In this document: in pieces, positions 1 to 7,387 of the stretch
How positions within the stretch are numbered: the stretch's first letter is position 1
Layout of the letters: every line of letters starts with the position of its first letter
Assembly: GCA_030642325.1 (NCBI GenBank)
Contig: DAOWNY010000008.1
Span: 1 to 18,226, forward strand
Direction of reading: 5' to 3'
Origin: Deltaproteobacteria bacterium
Lineage (GTDB): Bacteria; Desulfobacterota; DAOWNY01
Length of the DNA: 18,226 nt
Notes under the pieces: generated by a model
What the model was told of the DNA's origin: nothing
The model's input: the letters and a program-made list of their open reading frames with translations, nothing else
Databases searched by the model: none
Made by a program: the position numbers and the translations under genes

Positions 1-78
1 GATCAGAAATTTTTTTTCTTGCAAAATGACTTACTATATAGTAAAGATTGTATGGATTTAAGCTTAGGAGGAGATTAA

Positions 79-891
79 ATGCTAAATGTTAAAATGAAAG
101 AACTTCTCGAAGCAGGGGTTCACTTCGGACATCAGACCAATCGATGGAATCCGAAGATGAAGCCTTACCTTTTTGGAGCTCGCAATGGAATTTATATCAT
201 CGATTTGCAGAAAACCACCCGACTTTTCAGTGAAGCTTACTCTTTTATTCATGGTGCTGCGGGTGAGGGGAAGAAAGTATTGTTTGTGGGGACAAAGAAG
301 CAGTCCCAAGTCATTATTGAAGAAGAAGCAAAAAGATGCAATATGTTCTATATTAACAATCGGTGGCTGGGAGGGATGCTGACCAATTTTCATACCATTA
401 AAAAAGGAATTGAGAGATTAAAACAGCTTGAAGATCTTGCGAACGATGAAGAGAATTTCCTCTCTTATTCAAAAAAGGAGCAACAGCATTTTAAGAGAGA
501 AAAGGATAAGCTGGAAAGAAATTTGGGTGGCATTAGGGATATGCATGATCTTCCATGCGCAATTTTTATTGTTGACCCAAAGAAGGAAAAGATCGCTGTA
601 AATGAAGGCAGAAAACTTGGGATACCTATTGTGGCCGTTGTGGATACAAATTGTGATCCTGACGGCATTGATTATGTCATCCCTGGAAATGATGATGCGC
701 TTAGGGCAATAAGGCTTTTTACTTCAAAGATGGCAGATGCTTGCCTGGAAGGACAAAAGAGCTTTGAGGAAAAAATAAGGGCGGAGTCGGACAAAGAGAT
801 TGAGGAAGCATTTGAAGAGCCCGATACCTCAGAGGAGGGGGAAGGTATTTCCCAAGAAAAAGAAGGGGGTCAGAATAAAGCAAATAATTGA
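79..891 (+). CDS. rpsB: 30S ribosomal protein S2
   Basis: Small-subunit ribosomal protein S2, which binds 16S rRNA on the back of the 30S subunit and helps hold S1. The N-terminal signature LLEAGVHFGHQTNRWNPKMK, the central NNRWLGGMLTNF and the later FIVDPKKEKIAVNEGRKLGIPIVAVVDTNCDPD segment are the classic S2 blocks. At 270 residues it is longer than the E. coli protein (about 240); the excess is an acidic, Glu/Gln-rich tail from about residue 235, probably disordered. ATG at 79 follows a strong AGGAGGAG Shine-Dalgarno. The stop codon's last base overlaps the Shine-Dalgarno of tsf, 18 bases before that gene, so the two are surely co-transcribed. Identification is very secure. Confidence 0.98.
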   Translation: MLNVKMKELLEAGVHFGHQTNRWNPKMKPYLFGARNGIYIIDLQKTTRLFSEAYSFIHGAAGEGKKVLFVGTKKQSQVIIEEEAKRCNMFYINNRWLGGMLTNFHTIKKGIERLKQLEDLANDEENFLSYSKKEQQHFKREKDKLERNLGGIRDMHDLPCAIFIVDPKKEKIAVNEGRKLGIPIVAVVDTNCDPDGIDYVIPGNDDALRAIRLFTSKMADACLEGQKSFEEKIRAESDKEIEEAFEEPDTSEEGEGISQEKEGGQNKANN

Positions 892-909
892 AGGAGGTTT
901 ATTGATAAG

Positions 910-1506
910 ATGGAAATTGTTGCATCAATGGTGAAAGAACTTCGAGAAAAGACCGGTGCTGGAATAATGGACTGCAAAGAAGCCCTGAAAGAAACTTCGG
1001 GTGATTTTAAGAAGGCAGTGGATTTTTTAAGAAAGAAGGGTATTGCAGCAGCAGAAAAAAAATTGGGAAGAGCAGCGACTGAAGGAATAGTATCTTCTTA
1101 TATTCATCCCGGTGGAAGAATCGGAGTTTTAGTTGAAATAAACTGTGAAACTGATTTTGTTGCCCGAACGGATGATTTTCAAAAATTTGTCCGGAATATT
1201 GCCATGCATATTGCGGCGGCTACTCCCAAATATATAAAGCGTGAGGATATACCGGCTGATGTCTTGGAAAGGGAGAAGGATGTATATCGAGGGCAGGCCG
1301 AAGAAGCTGGGAAGCCGGAAAAGATTTTCGAAAAAATTGTAAGTGGAAAGATGGAGAAATTCTATTCGGAGGTTTGCCTTTTAGAGCAAGGTTACGTCCG
1401 GGAGGATAAGGTTTCCATAAAAGATTTGCTGACCGATCAAATTGCAAAAGTAGGGGAAAACATTTCTATTAAAAGATTCGCCAGGTTTCACCTGGGTGAA
1501 GGTTAG
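910..1506 (+). CDS. tsf: Elongation factor Ts (short form)
   Basis: Guanine-nucleotide exchange factor that releases GDP from EF-Tu in the cytoplasm. The N-terminal UBA-like domain carries the family signature VKELREKTGAGIMDCKEAL (about residues 8-26). The second signature, GVLVEINCETDFVARTDDF, follows at about residues 72-90. At 198 residues it is the short type of EF-Ts, as in Thermus (about 196), lacking most of the duplicated half of the E. coli core domain (about 283). ATG at 910 follows AAGGAGG at 891-897, a rather long spacing of 12 bases. It sits directly after rpsB, its usual partner, and about 100 bases before pyrH. Confidence 0.97.
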   Translation: MEIVASMVKELREKTGAGIMDCKEALKETSGDFKKAVDFLRKKGIAAAEKKLGRAATEGIVSSYIHPGGRIGVLVEINCETDFVARTDDFQKFVRNIAMHIAAATPKYIKREDIPADVLEREKDVYRGQAEEAGKPEKIFEKIVSGKMEKFYSEVCLLEQGYVREDKVSIKDLLTDQIAKVGENISIKRFARFHLGEG

Positions 1507-1550
1507 TATGTCCGCTTTCCTGGTACAACTAAATTAAAGTAAATCATAAT

Positions 1551-1579
1551 GAAGACATGGTGTTAAAAACTATGTCTTC
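1551..1579 (+). other. Hairpin in the tsf-pyrH gap
   Basis: An 11-bp stem (GAAGACATGGT with ACTATGTCTTC, one G-U pair) closes a 7-base loop, GTTAAAA. It sits between the tsf stop and the pyrH start. The bases after the stem (TTAAGTGTTG) are not a T-run, so it is not a normal intrinsic terminator. It may be an RNA-processing or stability element that separates the rpsB-tsf part of the transcript from pyrH-frr. The structure is seen directly; the role is inferred. Confidence 0.5.
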
Positions 1580-1608
1580 TTAAGTGTTGAGAGTTTGAAA
1601 AAGGTTAA

Positions 1609-2334
1609 ATGGAGAAAGCAAAATACAAGAGAGTTCTTTTGAAGTTGAGCGGAGAGGTCTTGAGTGGTGATCAGGATTACGGGATTAGTAATTCCATGAT
1701 GAAGCGGATTTCTCTGGAATTGACTGAGATTAACCAAGCAGGGGTCGAGATAGCCGTAGTGATGGGGGGAGGCAATATTTTTCGGGGAATAACCCAGGAA
1801 CAACAAGGAATGGATCGTTCAACTGCGGATTACATGGGTATGTTGGCTACTATAATAAACTGTTTAGCCCTCCAGGATGCCCTGGAGAGATCCGGGGTTC
1901 AATCAAGAGTGCAGTCGGCGATTGAGATGCACGAGGTAGCAGAGCCTTTTATTCGACGGAGAGCCATCAGGCACTTGGAAAAGGGACGAATAGTCATATT
2001 TGCTGCCGGAACAGGAAATCCTTATTTTACTACTGATACGGCTGCTTCGCTTCGGGCAAGTGAAATTAATGCCGAAATAATTCTTAAGGCTACTAAAGTT
2101 GACGGGATTTACGATTCAGATCCTGAGAAAAATCCAAATGCAAAAAAGTATGATGAATTGGAGTATATCGATTTTTTAAATAATCACTTGAAAGCAATGG
2201 ATGCTACCGCAATATCATTGTGCATGGATAACAATTTACCCATTATTGTTTTTAACTTGCAGGAGAAAGGCAATATCAAGGCAGCGATTTGGGGTAATAA
2301 AAATTTAGGGACATTGGTAAGGGGTAAGAAATGA
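1609..2334 (+). CDS. pyrH: UMP kinase (uridylate kinase)
   Basis: Phosphorylates UMP to UDP with ATP, the first dedicated step from de novo UMP to UTP and CTP. It belongs to the amino-acid kinase fold and is normally hexameric. Visible motifs are the phosphate-binding LLKLSGEVLSG near the N-terminus, VMGGGNIFRG (about residues 51-60), the UMP-site stretch DYMGMLATIINCLALQDALE, and FAAGTGNPYFTTDTAA followed by KATKVDGIYDSDP in the ATP-binding half. The 241-residue length matches the family. ATG at 1609 has a modest AAAGG ribosome site. Its stop overlaps the frr start in ATGA, indicating translational coupling. Confidence 0.97.
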   Translation: MEKAKYKRVLLKLSGEVLSGDQDYGISNSMMKRISLELTEINQAGVEIAVVMGGGNIFRGITQEQQGMDRSTADYMGMLATIINCLALQDALERSGVQSRVQSAIEMHEVAEPFIRRRAIRHLEKGRIVIFAAGTGNPYFTTDTAASLRASEINAEIILKATKVDGIYDSDPEKNPNAKKYDELEYIDFLNNHLKAMDATAISLCMDNNLPIIVFNLQEKGNIKAAIWGNKNLGTLVRGKK

Positions 2335-2888
2335 GTGAAGATGTCTTACTGGAAGCTGGAAGGGAAATGGAAAAAATTCTCAATTCATTAAGCATTGATT
2401 TTGGCAGGATCAGGACCGGCCGGGCGTCGTTAACCATCTTAGATGGAGTGAGGGTGGATTACTATGGTGTCTCTACTCCCTTAAACCAGATGGCCGGCAT
2501 ATCCATCCCGGAAAGTCGTTTAATTATGATTCAACCTTGGGATAAGAAGGCCATGGTAGACGTTGAAAAAGCCATTTTAAAATCCGATCTGGGTTTAACC
2601 CCGGTCAGTGACGGCAAAATAATTCGGATTACCATTCCTACTCTCACCGAGGAGAGAAGAAATGAGTTGATTAAGCGGGTTCGAAAAATCTCCGAGGATT
2701 ACAAGGTAAGGCTGAGAAACATTAGAAGACAGGAAAACGAATTTTTTAAAGAAATGAAGAAAGAAAAAGAAATATCTGAAGATGAGATGTTCAGAGACCA
2801 GAAGGAGCTTCAGGAGATCACCGATAAATTTACAGAAAAAATCGAAGGATTGCTTAAGCAAAAAGAGGATGAGATCCTTGAAATATAA
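2331..2888 (+). CDS. frr: Ribosome recycling factor
   Basis: Splits post-termination ribosomes together with EF-G so that subunits and mRNA are released. The 185-residue length is exactly that of the family. Domain signatures include FGRIRTGRASLTILDGVRVDYYG (arginine-rich helix tip), PLNQMAGISIPESRLIMIQPWDK in the second domain, and the PTLTEERRNELIKRVRK block that returns to the three-helix bundle. The ATG lies inside the pyrH stop (ATGA), so translation is coupled. The order rpsB-tsf-pyrH-frr is conserved across many bacteria and supports the call. Confidence 0.97.
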   Translation: MSEDVLLEAGREMEKILNSLSIDFGRIRTGRASLTILDGVRVDYYGVSTPLNQMAGISIPESRLIMIQPWDKKAMVDVEKAILKSDLGLTPVSDGKIIRITIPTLTEERRNELIKRVRKISEDYKVRLRNIRRQENEFFKEMKKEKEISEDEMFRDQKELQEITDKFTEKIEGLLKQKEDEILEI

Positions 2889-2927
2889 TATTTTCCAGGC
2901 ATGGCAAAATAAAGGATGTGATTGGTT

Positions 2928-3098
2928 ATGTCCTATGTAATTTCCGATGAGTGCATAACTTGCGGGGCATGCATTGATGAATGTCAGGTAAATGCAATTG
3001 TGGAAGAAGATGACATTTATGTTATTGATCAGGATGAATGTACAGAGTGCGGGGATTGTGCGGACATTTGCCCTGTCGAGGCAATTGTTGAGGAGTAA
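2928..3098 (+). CDS. Small 2[4Fe-4S] ferredoxin
   Basis: A 56-residue bacterial-type ferredoxin, a soluble low-potential electron carrier. It has two cysteine sets spaced C-x2-C-x2-C-x3-C: C9, C12, C15, C19 and C38, C41, C44, C48. Only the second set is followed by the usual proline (CPVEA); the first ends CQVNA. The two halves are visibly duplicated (IxxxxCxxCGxCxxxC), as in clostridial ferredoxins, and the protein is very acidic. ATG at 2928 is preceded by AAAGGA with about 11 bases of spacing. It starts 39 bases after frr on the same strand and is probably co-transcribed. A ferredoxin is not part of the usual frr-uppS neighbourhood, so its partner enzyme cannot be told from context. Low-potential electrons are needed by the Fe-S enzymes IspG and IspH of the MEP pathway, whose Dxr is encoded downstream, but that link is only inference. 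Confidence 0.93.
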   Translation: MSYVISDECITCGACIDECQVNAIVEEDDIYVIDQDECTECGDCADICPVEAIVEE

Positions 3099-3466
3099 AT
3101 CCTGAGTAACCCTGGGAATGGATGTGCAGATGTTTGTTTTTTAATATCCCCGTTCTTATTTTTGAACCTTAAGGGTCTTTTATTCAGTTCCCCCCTTAAT
3201 ATATTTTCTTAAAAATCTTGATACACAATTAAATTCAATAATCCTCCGTATTATTAAGATATCATGTAATTATTCAGGTAAGATAGACTGAAAGCCGAAG
3301 GTAAAAACAGCCAAACAGCCATTTATATTTTTTCGAGTGGAAATAATATATAACTATCTGTTGGAAGTAGTTCATCTTCCCTTCAGTTTTAAGCCTTTTA
3401 CTCAAAACACCCGGGCATTTACGATATCATTTACAACCAAACCAAATCAATATTAGAAGAAGGTCT
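3099..3466. other. Gene-free gap between ferredoxin and uppS
   Basis: 368 AT-rich bases with no credible open frame. A weak hairpin, GAACC-TTAA-GGGTC with one mismatch, is followed by TTTTATT near 3163-3184 and might end the upstream transcript. I could not identify a convincing promoter for uppS, although a separate promoter here is likely given the length of the gap. The octamer GATATCAT occurs twice (near 3258 and 3423); its meaning is unclear. Confidence 0.4.
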
Positions 3467-4240
3467 ATGGAGAAGCTACTTAAGGGGAAACTTCCCAGGC
3501 ATATTGCAATAATTATGGATGGGAATGGCCGCTGGGCCAAAAAAAGATTTCTCCCCAGAATTGCAGGACACAAGGCCGGTGTATCGGCAGTGAGGAATGT
3601 GGTGGAAAACTGCCGCCGGTTAGGGATAGAAATTTTAACCCTCTATGCCTTCTCGTCCGAAAATTGGAATCGTCCTTCAAGAGAAGTAAATGCATTGATG
3701 GATCTGCTTGGTGATTTTTTGAAGTCAGAACTGAAAGAGATGTTAAAAAATAACATTCGACTTACTACAATAGGAGAAATTGAGAGATTGCCCGGCAGTG
3801 CTCTTAAATGCCTGCAAAGTGTCTGCGAAGAGACCGCGGATAACGATGGGATGATTCTCAATTTAGCCCTCAGCTACGGGAGCCGCAACGAGATAATTAA
3901 AGCAGTCCGTCGGATTGTTTCAGATTATTCGGAAGGTAAACTTACTCCTTCGGACATCAATGAAGAGAGATTTTCACGCTATCTTTTTACTGCAAATTTT
4001 CCTGATCCGGATCTACTCATCAGGACCGCAGGAGAACTTAGGATCAGCAATTTTCTATTGTGGCAGTTAAGTTATACCGAGCTCTATGTCACAAATACTC
4101 TGTGGCCGGATTTTCGTAAAGATGATTTGATTAAGGCCCTGGAAGACTATCAGAAGAGAGAAAGAAAGTTTGGTCGTACCAGCGAACAGATCGAAAGAGA
4201 AAATTGGAAGGGGAAGATGTGCAATCCAAAAGATGGTTGA
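3467..4240 (+). CDS. uppS: Undecaprenyl diphosphate synthase (cis-prenyltransferase)
   Basis: Condenses farnesyl diphosphate with isopentenyl diphosphates to make the C55 lipid carrier used for peptidoglycan and O-antigen synthesis. The catalytic signature IAIIMDGNGRWAKKR is near the N-terminus (catalytic Asp18, with the phosphate-binding Asn-Gly-Arg after it). The downstream YAFSSENWNRP and the C-terminal DPDLLIRTAGELRISNFLLW...YTELY block hold the Arg and Ser residues that bind isopentenyl diphosphate. The 257-residue length is typical. ATG at 3467 follows AGAAGG with good spacing. The 3' end overlaps the start of cdsA, the usual neighbour. Confidence 0.97.
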   Translation: MEKLLKGKLPRHIAIIMDGNGRWAKKRFLPRIAGHKAGVSAVRNVVENCRRLGIEILTLYAFSSENWNRPSREVNALMDLLGDFLKSELKEMLKNNIRLTTIGEIERLPGSALKCLQSVCEETADNDGMILNLALSYGSRNEIIKAVRRIVSDYSEGKLTPSDINEERFSRYLFTANFPDPDLLIRTAGELRISNFLLWQLSYTELYVTNTLWPDFRKDDLIKALEDYQKRERKFGRTSEQIERENWKGKMCNPKDG

Positions 4241-5016
4241 CTGCCATTGCACTAATTTTTATCGTTTTCCCCCTGATTGCTTATGGAGATAGATTAATCT
4301 TCTTTTTTTTATTGGTGTCAATAATGGTAATGGGGTTGTATGAATTTTACTCAATTACAATTCCCAAGGATTATTGGCCGGAAAAGACCGGGGCAATTTT
4401 ATTCAGCATAATCCTTGCTTTCATATTTTATCAGGGCAGCTTCTTTTATCTCCTTCCTTTACTGAGCTTCGTTACCTATGTTATCTTTATCCTTTTGCTG
4501 ATAAGATTTAATAAATTTTCCCATCTGTTGCTCGTTTTTGGTAAACTGGTGGGAGGAGTATTTTATGTTACCTTCTTCCTTTCTCATTTTATTCTGATCC
4601 GAGAAGTGGATTTTGGCCGGGAATGGACCTTTTTTCTTTTAGTAGTAATTTTTTTTGGAGATACCGCTGCTTATTATACGGGGAGATTATGGGGCAAGCG
4701 AAAAATATACCCGGAGGTCAGCCCTAATAAGACTTGGGTGGGTTCGTGGGGGGGGATGGCGGGATCCATCGCGGGAGCATTGATATTCCGATCCATTTTT
4801 TTGCCCGAACTGATGATTTTCCATTGTCTTAATTTAGCTATCGGGCTTGCAGTAGTGGGGCAACTGGGTGACCTTTGCGAGTCAATGATTAAGAGGAAGG
4901 CCGGGGTAAAGGATTCGGGCAAATTATTGCCGGGGCATGGCGGTTTACTTGACCGGATGGATGGTGTCATGTTTGGTCCCCCCTTTCTCTTTTATTATTT
5001 AAAGTTTATAATGTAA
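4219..5016 (+). CDS. cdsA: Phosphatidate cytidylyltransferase (CDP-diglyceride synthase)
   Basis: Integral membrane enzyme that makes CDP-diacylglycerol from CTP and phosphatidic acid, the branch-point of bacterial phospholipid synthesis. The N-terminal two-thirds is a series of hydrophobic segments. The family signature lies in the C-terminal third: GDTAAYYTGRLWGKRK, VSPNKTWVGSWGG, and GQLGDLCESMIKRKAGVKDSG through LPGHGGLLDRMDG with its metal-binding aspartates. I place the start at GTG 4219 because AAGGGGA lies just upstream at the right distance, giving 265 residues and a 22-base overlap with uppS. An in-frame TTG at 4204 would add five residues and has a poorer ribosome site. Confidence 0.95.
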   Translation: MQSKRWLTAIALIFIVFPLIAYGDRLIFFFLLVSIMVMGLYEFYSITIPKDYWPEKTGAILFSIILAFIFYQGSFFYLLPLLSFVTYVIFILLLIRFNKFSHLLLVFGKLVGGVFYVTFFLSHFILIREVDFGREWTFFLLVVIFFGDTAAYYTGRLWGKRKIYPEVSPNKTWVGSWGGMAGSIAGALIFRSIFLPELMIFHCLNLAIGLAVVGQLGDLCESMIKRKAGVKDSGKLLPGHGGLLDRMDGVMFGPPFLFYYLKFIM

Positions 5017-5028
5017 TTGAGGTTACGG

Positions 5029-6180
5029 ATGAAGAGAATTTCTCTTCTTGGTTCCACAGGGTCAATCGGAGTCAATACCTTAAAAGTTATTGAACGAAAT
5101 AGAAAAGCATTTTCGGTTGAATCCCTGGGGGCAGGGAAGAATATTAAGTTATTGAAGGAACAGATTGTTAAGTTTGTCCCTAAAGTAGTATCGGTTCAGG
5201 ACGAGAGTTTGGCAAGGAAACTTAAAAATGAACTACCATCTTCAAGCAAATTAACGATTTTGACGGGCATGAAGGGCCTTTTGACGGTTGCTACTTTACC
5301 GGAGGTTGATTTGGTCGTTTCCGCTTTGGGAGGGACAATTGGATTGATCCCCACTCTTAAGGCCATTGAGGCAAAAAAGGATGTTGCTCTTGCCAATAAA
5401 GAGATTTTAGTGATGGCGGGAGAAATTCTCATGGAAAAGAGCAGAGAGAATAAGGTCAATATTCTCCCCGTCGACAGTGAACAGAGTGCTGTTTTCCAGT
5501 CTCTACTGGGACATAAAAAGAAAGAGGCCAGGAGGATTATTCTTACCGCATCAGGCGGACCTTTTTTAAATTATTCAATGGAGCAGCTCAGCATGGTATC
5601 CCCGGCAGAAACCTTAAAGCATCCCAATTGGCAAATGGGTAAAAAGGTGACGGTGGATTCCGCCACATTAATGAACAAGGGGCTGGAGGTAATTGAGGCC
5701 AGGAGGCTTTTCGACATTGACAGTATAGATGTATGTATCCATCCCCAGAGCATAATTCATTCCATGGTGGAATATATTGATGGTTCCGTCATTGCTCAGC
5801 TTTCCGCTGCCAACATGCAAATACCAATTGCCTACGCCCTTTCTTTCCCACATAGAATCGAACATGATTCCGGTTGCTTTGATTTTACTGAATTGGGAAA
5901 GTTGACCTTTCTTCCTCCGGATCAAGAGAGATTTCCTTGTCTGACGCTTGCTTATAATGCACTGGAGGAGGGTGGTAGCATGCCTGCCGTATTAAATGCC
6001 GCTGACGAGGTGGCGGTAGAAGCATTTTTAGACGGGAGGATCGGTTTTACGCAAATCCCGATAATAGTAGAAAAAACAATGAATGCATGCAGGGTAAAAC
6101 ATCATTGTTCTTTGGAGGAAATAATCGAAGCAGATACGTGGTCGAGAAAAAAGGCGCAAACTTTAATTAGTAATTTGTGA
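5029..6180 (+). CDS. dxr: 1-deoxy-D-xylulose 5-phosphate reductoisomerase
   Basis: Second enzyme of the MEP isoprenoid pathway; rearranges and reduces DXP to 2-C-methyl-D-erythritol 4-phosphate with NADPH and a divalent metal. Seen are the N-terminal NADPH loop ISLLGSTGSIGVNTL, the ALANKEILVMAGE segment, metal and substrate motifs PVDSEQSAVFQSL, TASGGPF, HPNWQMGKKVTVDSATLMNK and IHPQSIIHSMVEY. The length of about 383 residues matches the family. ATG at 5029 has GAGG six bases upstream; an in-frame TTG at 5017, abutting the cdsA stop, has no such support. It supplies isoprenoid precursors for UppS, encoded two genes upstream. Confidence 0.97.
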   Translation: MKRISLLGSTGSIGVNTLKVIERNRKAFSVESLGAGKNIKLLKEQIVKFVPKVVSVQDESLARKLKNELPSSSKLTILTGMKGLLTVATLPEVDLVVSALGGTIGLIPTLKAIEAKKDVALANKEILVMAGEILMEKSRENKVNILPVDSEQSAVFQSLLGHKKKEARRIILTASGGPFLNYSMEQLSMVSPAETLKHPNWQMGKKVTVDSATLMNKGLEVIEARRLFDIDSIDVCIHPQSIIHSMVEYIDGSVIAQLSAANMQIPIAYALSFPHRIEHDSGCFDFTELGKLTFLPPDQERFPCLTLAYNALEEGGSMPAVLNAADEVAVEAFLDGRIGFTQIPIIVEKTMNACRVKHHCSLEEIIEADTWSRKKAQTLISNL

Positions 6181-6196
6181 TTCGGGGTGTAGATAT

Positions 6197-7276
6197 ATGA
6201 TGCATTTAACCAGTGTTATTTCTGCGGTAGTAGTTTTGGGCGTTTTAATATTTATCCATGAGCTGGGTCACTTTCTGGTGGCCAAGATTTCCGGAGTTAG
6301 GGTACTCAAGTTTTCTCTCGGTTTCGGCCCCAAAATATTGGGAAGAAAGGTAGGGGATACTGAATACCTACTTTCCCTGATTCCCCTGGGGGGTTACGTA
6401 AAGATGCTGGGTGAATCTTATGATGATGATGAGGAAGGCGAAGAGCAAGAAGACCCGGAACACTCGTTTATGCAACAGAAATTGTGGAAAAAAATGGGAA
6501 TCGTTGCGGCTGGGCCGATCTTTAATTTCCTCTTTGGGGTGGTGATTTTTTCCCTTATTTATTGCTTTGGCGTCCCCACCCTGACTACGGAAGTGGGTGA
6601 ACTCGCAAAAGGGTTTCCGGCGGAAGAAGCCGGAATCCAGGTCGGAGATGTCATAGTGGCAATTAATGACAGAGAGGTCTCAAGATGGGAAGAGTTATCG
6701 CAGATTATTCACGAGAGTAATGGAGAAGATTTGGAGATTGCCTTGATGAGAGGGGAAGAACAACATAATATAAAACTTTCCCCCACTAAAGATTTAACTA
6801 AAAATATTTTTGGTGAAGAAGTAGAAGTTTATTTGATCGGGATTACCGCGGCGGAGAAATTTGTCAAGGAACGACATAATCCTTTTGTTGCCTTATTTAA
6901 AGGAATGGAGCATACATGGCAGATTACCAGATTGACCGTGTTAACCATCGTAAAGTTATTCCAGCGCAAAATTTCTTTTAAAACTCTGGGCGGCCCCATA
7001 TTAATCGCCCAGTTAGCAGGAAAGCAGGCCCAAGCCGGTATACTGAGCTTCTTCTTTTTTATGGGACTATTAAGTATTAACCTGGGGGTTTTGAATCTTT
7101 TTCCCATACCCATTCTCGATGGGGGACACCTTGTCTTTTTTGCTTTGGAGGGGATATTCAGAAGACCGTTAAAAGGGAAAGTAGTGGATATAGCCCAGCA
7201 TATGGGTATGTTCCTTTTGATACTGCTGATGATTTTCGTATTTTATAATGATATTGTCAGAATAATTAATGGTTAA
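6197..7276 (+). CDS. rseP: RseP-type site-2 intramembrane zinc metalloprotease
   Basis: Membrane protease that cuts transmembrane segments, classically the anti-sigma-E factor RseA and remnant signal peptides. The first transmembrane helix carries the zinc motif HELGH (His21, Glu22, His25). One PDZ domain lies at about residues 130-200, with the GxxVGDVIVAIN core. The third zinc ligand is Asp308 in PIPILDGGHL in the last helices. E. coli RseP has two PDZ domains (about 450 residues); this 359-residue single-PDZ form is common in other phyla. An acidic loop (about residues 74-91) is unusual but plausible. ATG at 6197 (or the next codon, also ATG) follows GGGGTG. No anti-sigma substrate is encoded nearby. 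Confidence 0.95.
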   Translation: MMHLTSVISAVVVLGVLIFIHELGHFLVAKISGVRVLKFSLGFGPKILGRKVGDTEYLLSLIPLGGYVKMLGESYDDDEEGEEQEDPEHSFMQQKLWKKMGIVAAGPIFNFLFGVVIFSLIYCFGVPTLTTEVGELAKGFPAEEAGIQVGDVIVAINDREVSRWEELSQIIHESNGEDLEIALMRGEEQHNIKLSPTKDLTKNIFGEEVEVYLIGITAAEKFVKERHNPFVALFKGMEHTWQITRLTVLTIVKLFQRKISFKTLGGPILIAQLAGKQAQAGILSFFFFMGLLSINLGVLNLFPIPILDGGHLVFFALEGIFRRPLKGKVVDIAQHMGMFLLILLMIFVFYNDIVRIING

Positions 7277-7286
7277 TTTTTTTGGT

Positions 7287-7357
7287 AATTGCCGGGGATG
7301 ACCTGTTAATGATTGCCCCGGCTAAAGGAAGAAAAAGCTCTTTTTGTTCCGGCAATT
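7287..7357 (+). promoter_or_regulatory. Competing stem-loops upstream of tsaB
   Basis: The rseP-tsaB gap can form two mutually exclusive stems. AATTGCCGG (7287-7295) pairs perfectly with CCGGCAATT (7349-7357), while GCCGGGG (7291-7297) pairs perfectly with CCCCGGC (7316-7322). A third local hairpin, GGAA-g-AAAAAG / CTTTTT-g-TTCC, lies at 7327-7350. Overlapping alternative pairings are what an attenuator or leader switch would show, but no clear T-run follows the stems. The pairings are seen directly; the regulatory role is a guess. It could also be a small dispersed palindromic repeat. Confidence 0.4.
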
Positions 7358-7387
7358 TGAAACATATCACATAATCGGAGGGAATAA

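Noticed and set aside
4204..4218. TTG 4204 as the cdsA start
   Set aside because: GTG 4219 has a much better placed AAGGGGA ribosome site.
5017..5028. TTG 5017 as the dxr start
   Set aside because: ATG 5029 has GAGG at the right distance and gives the standard MKRISLLGSTGS N-terminus.
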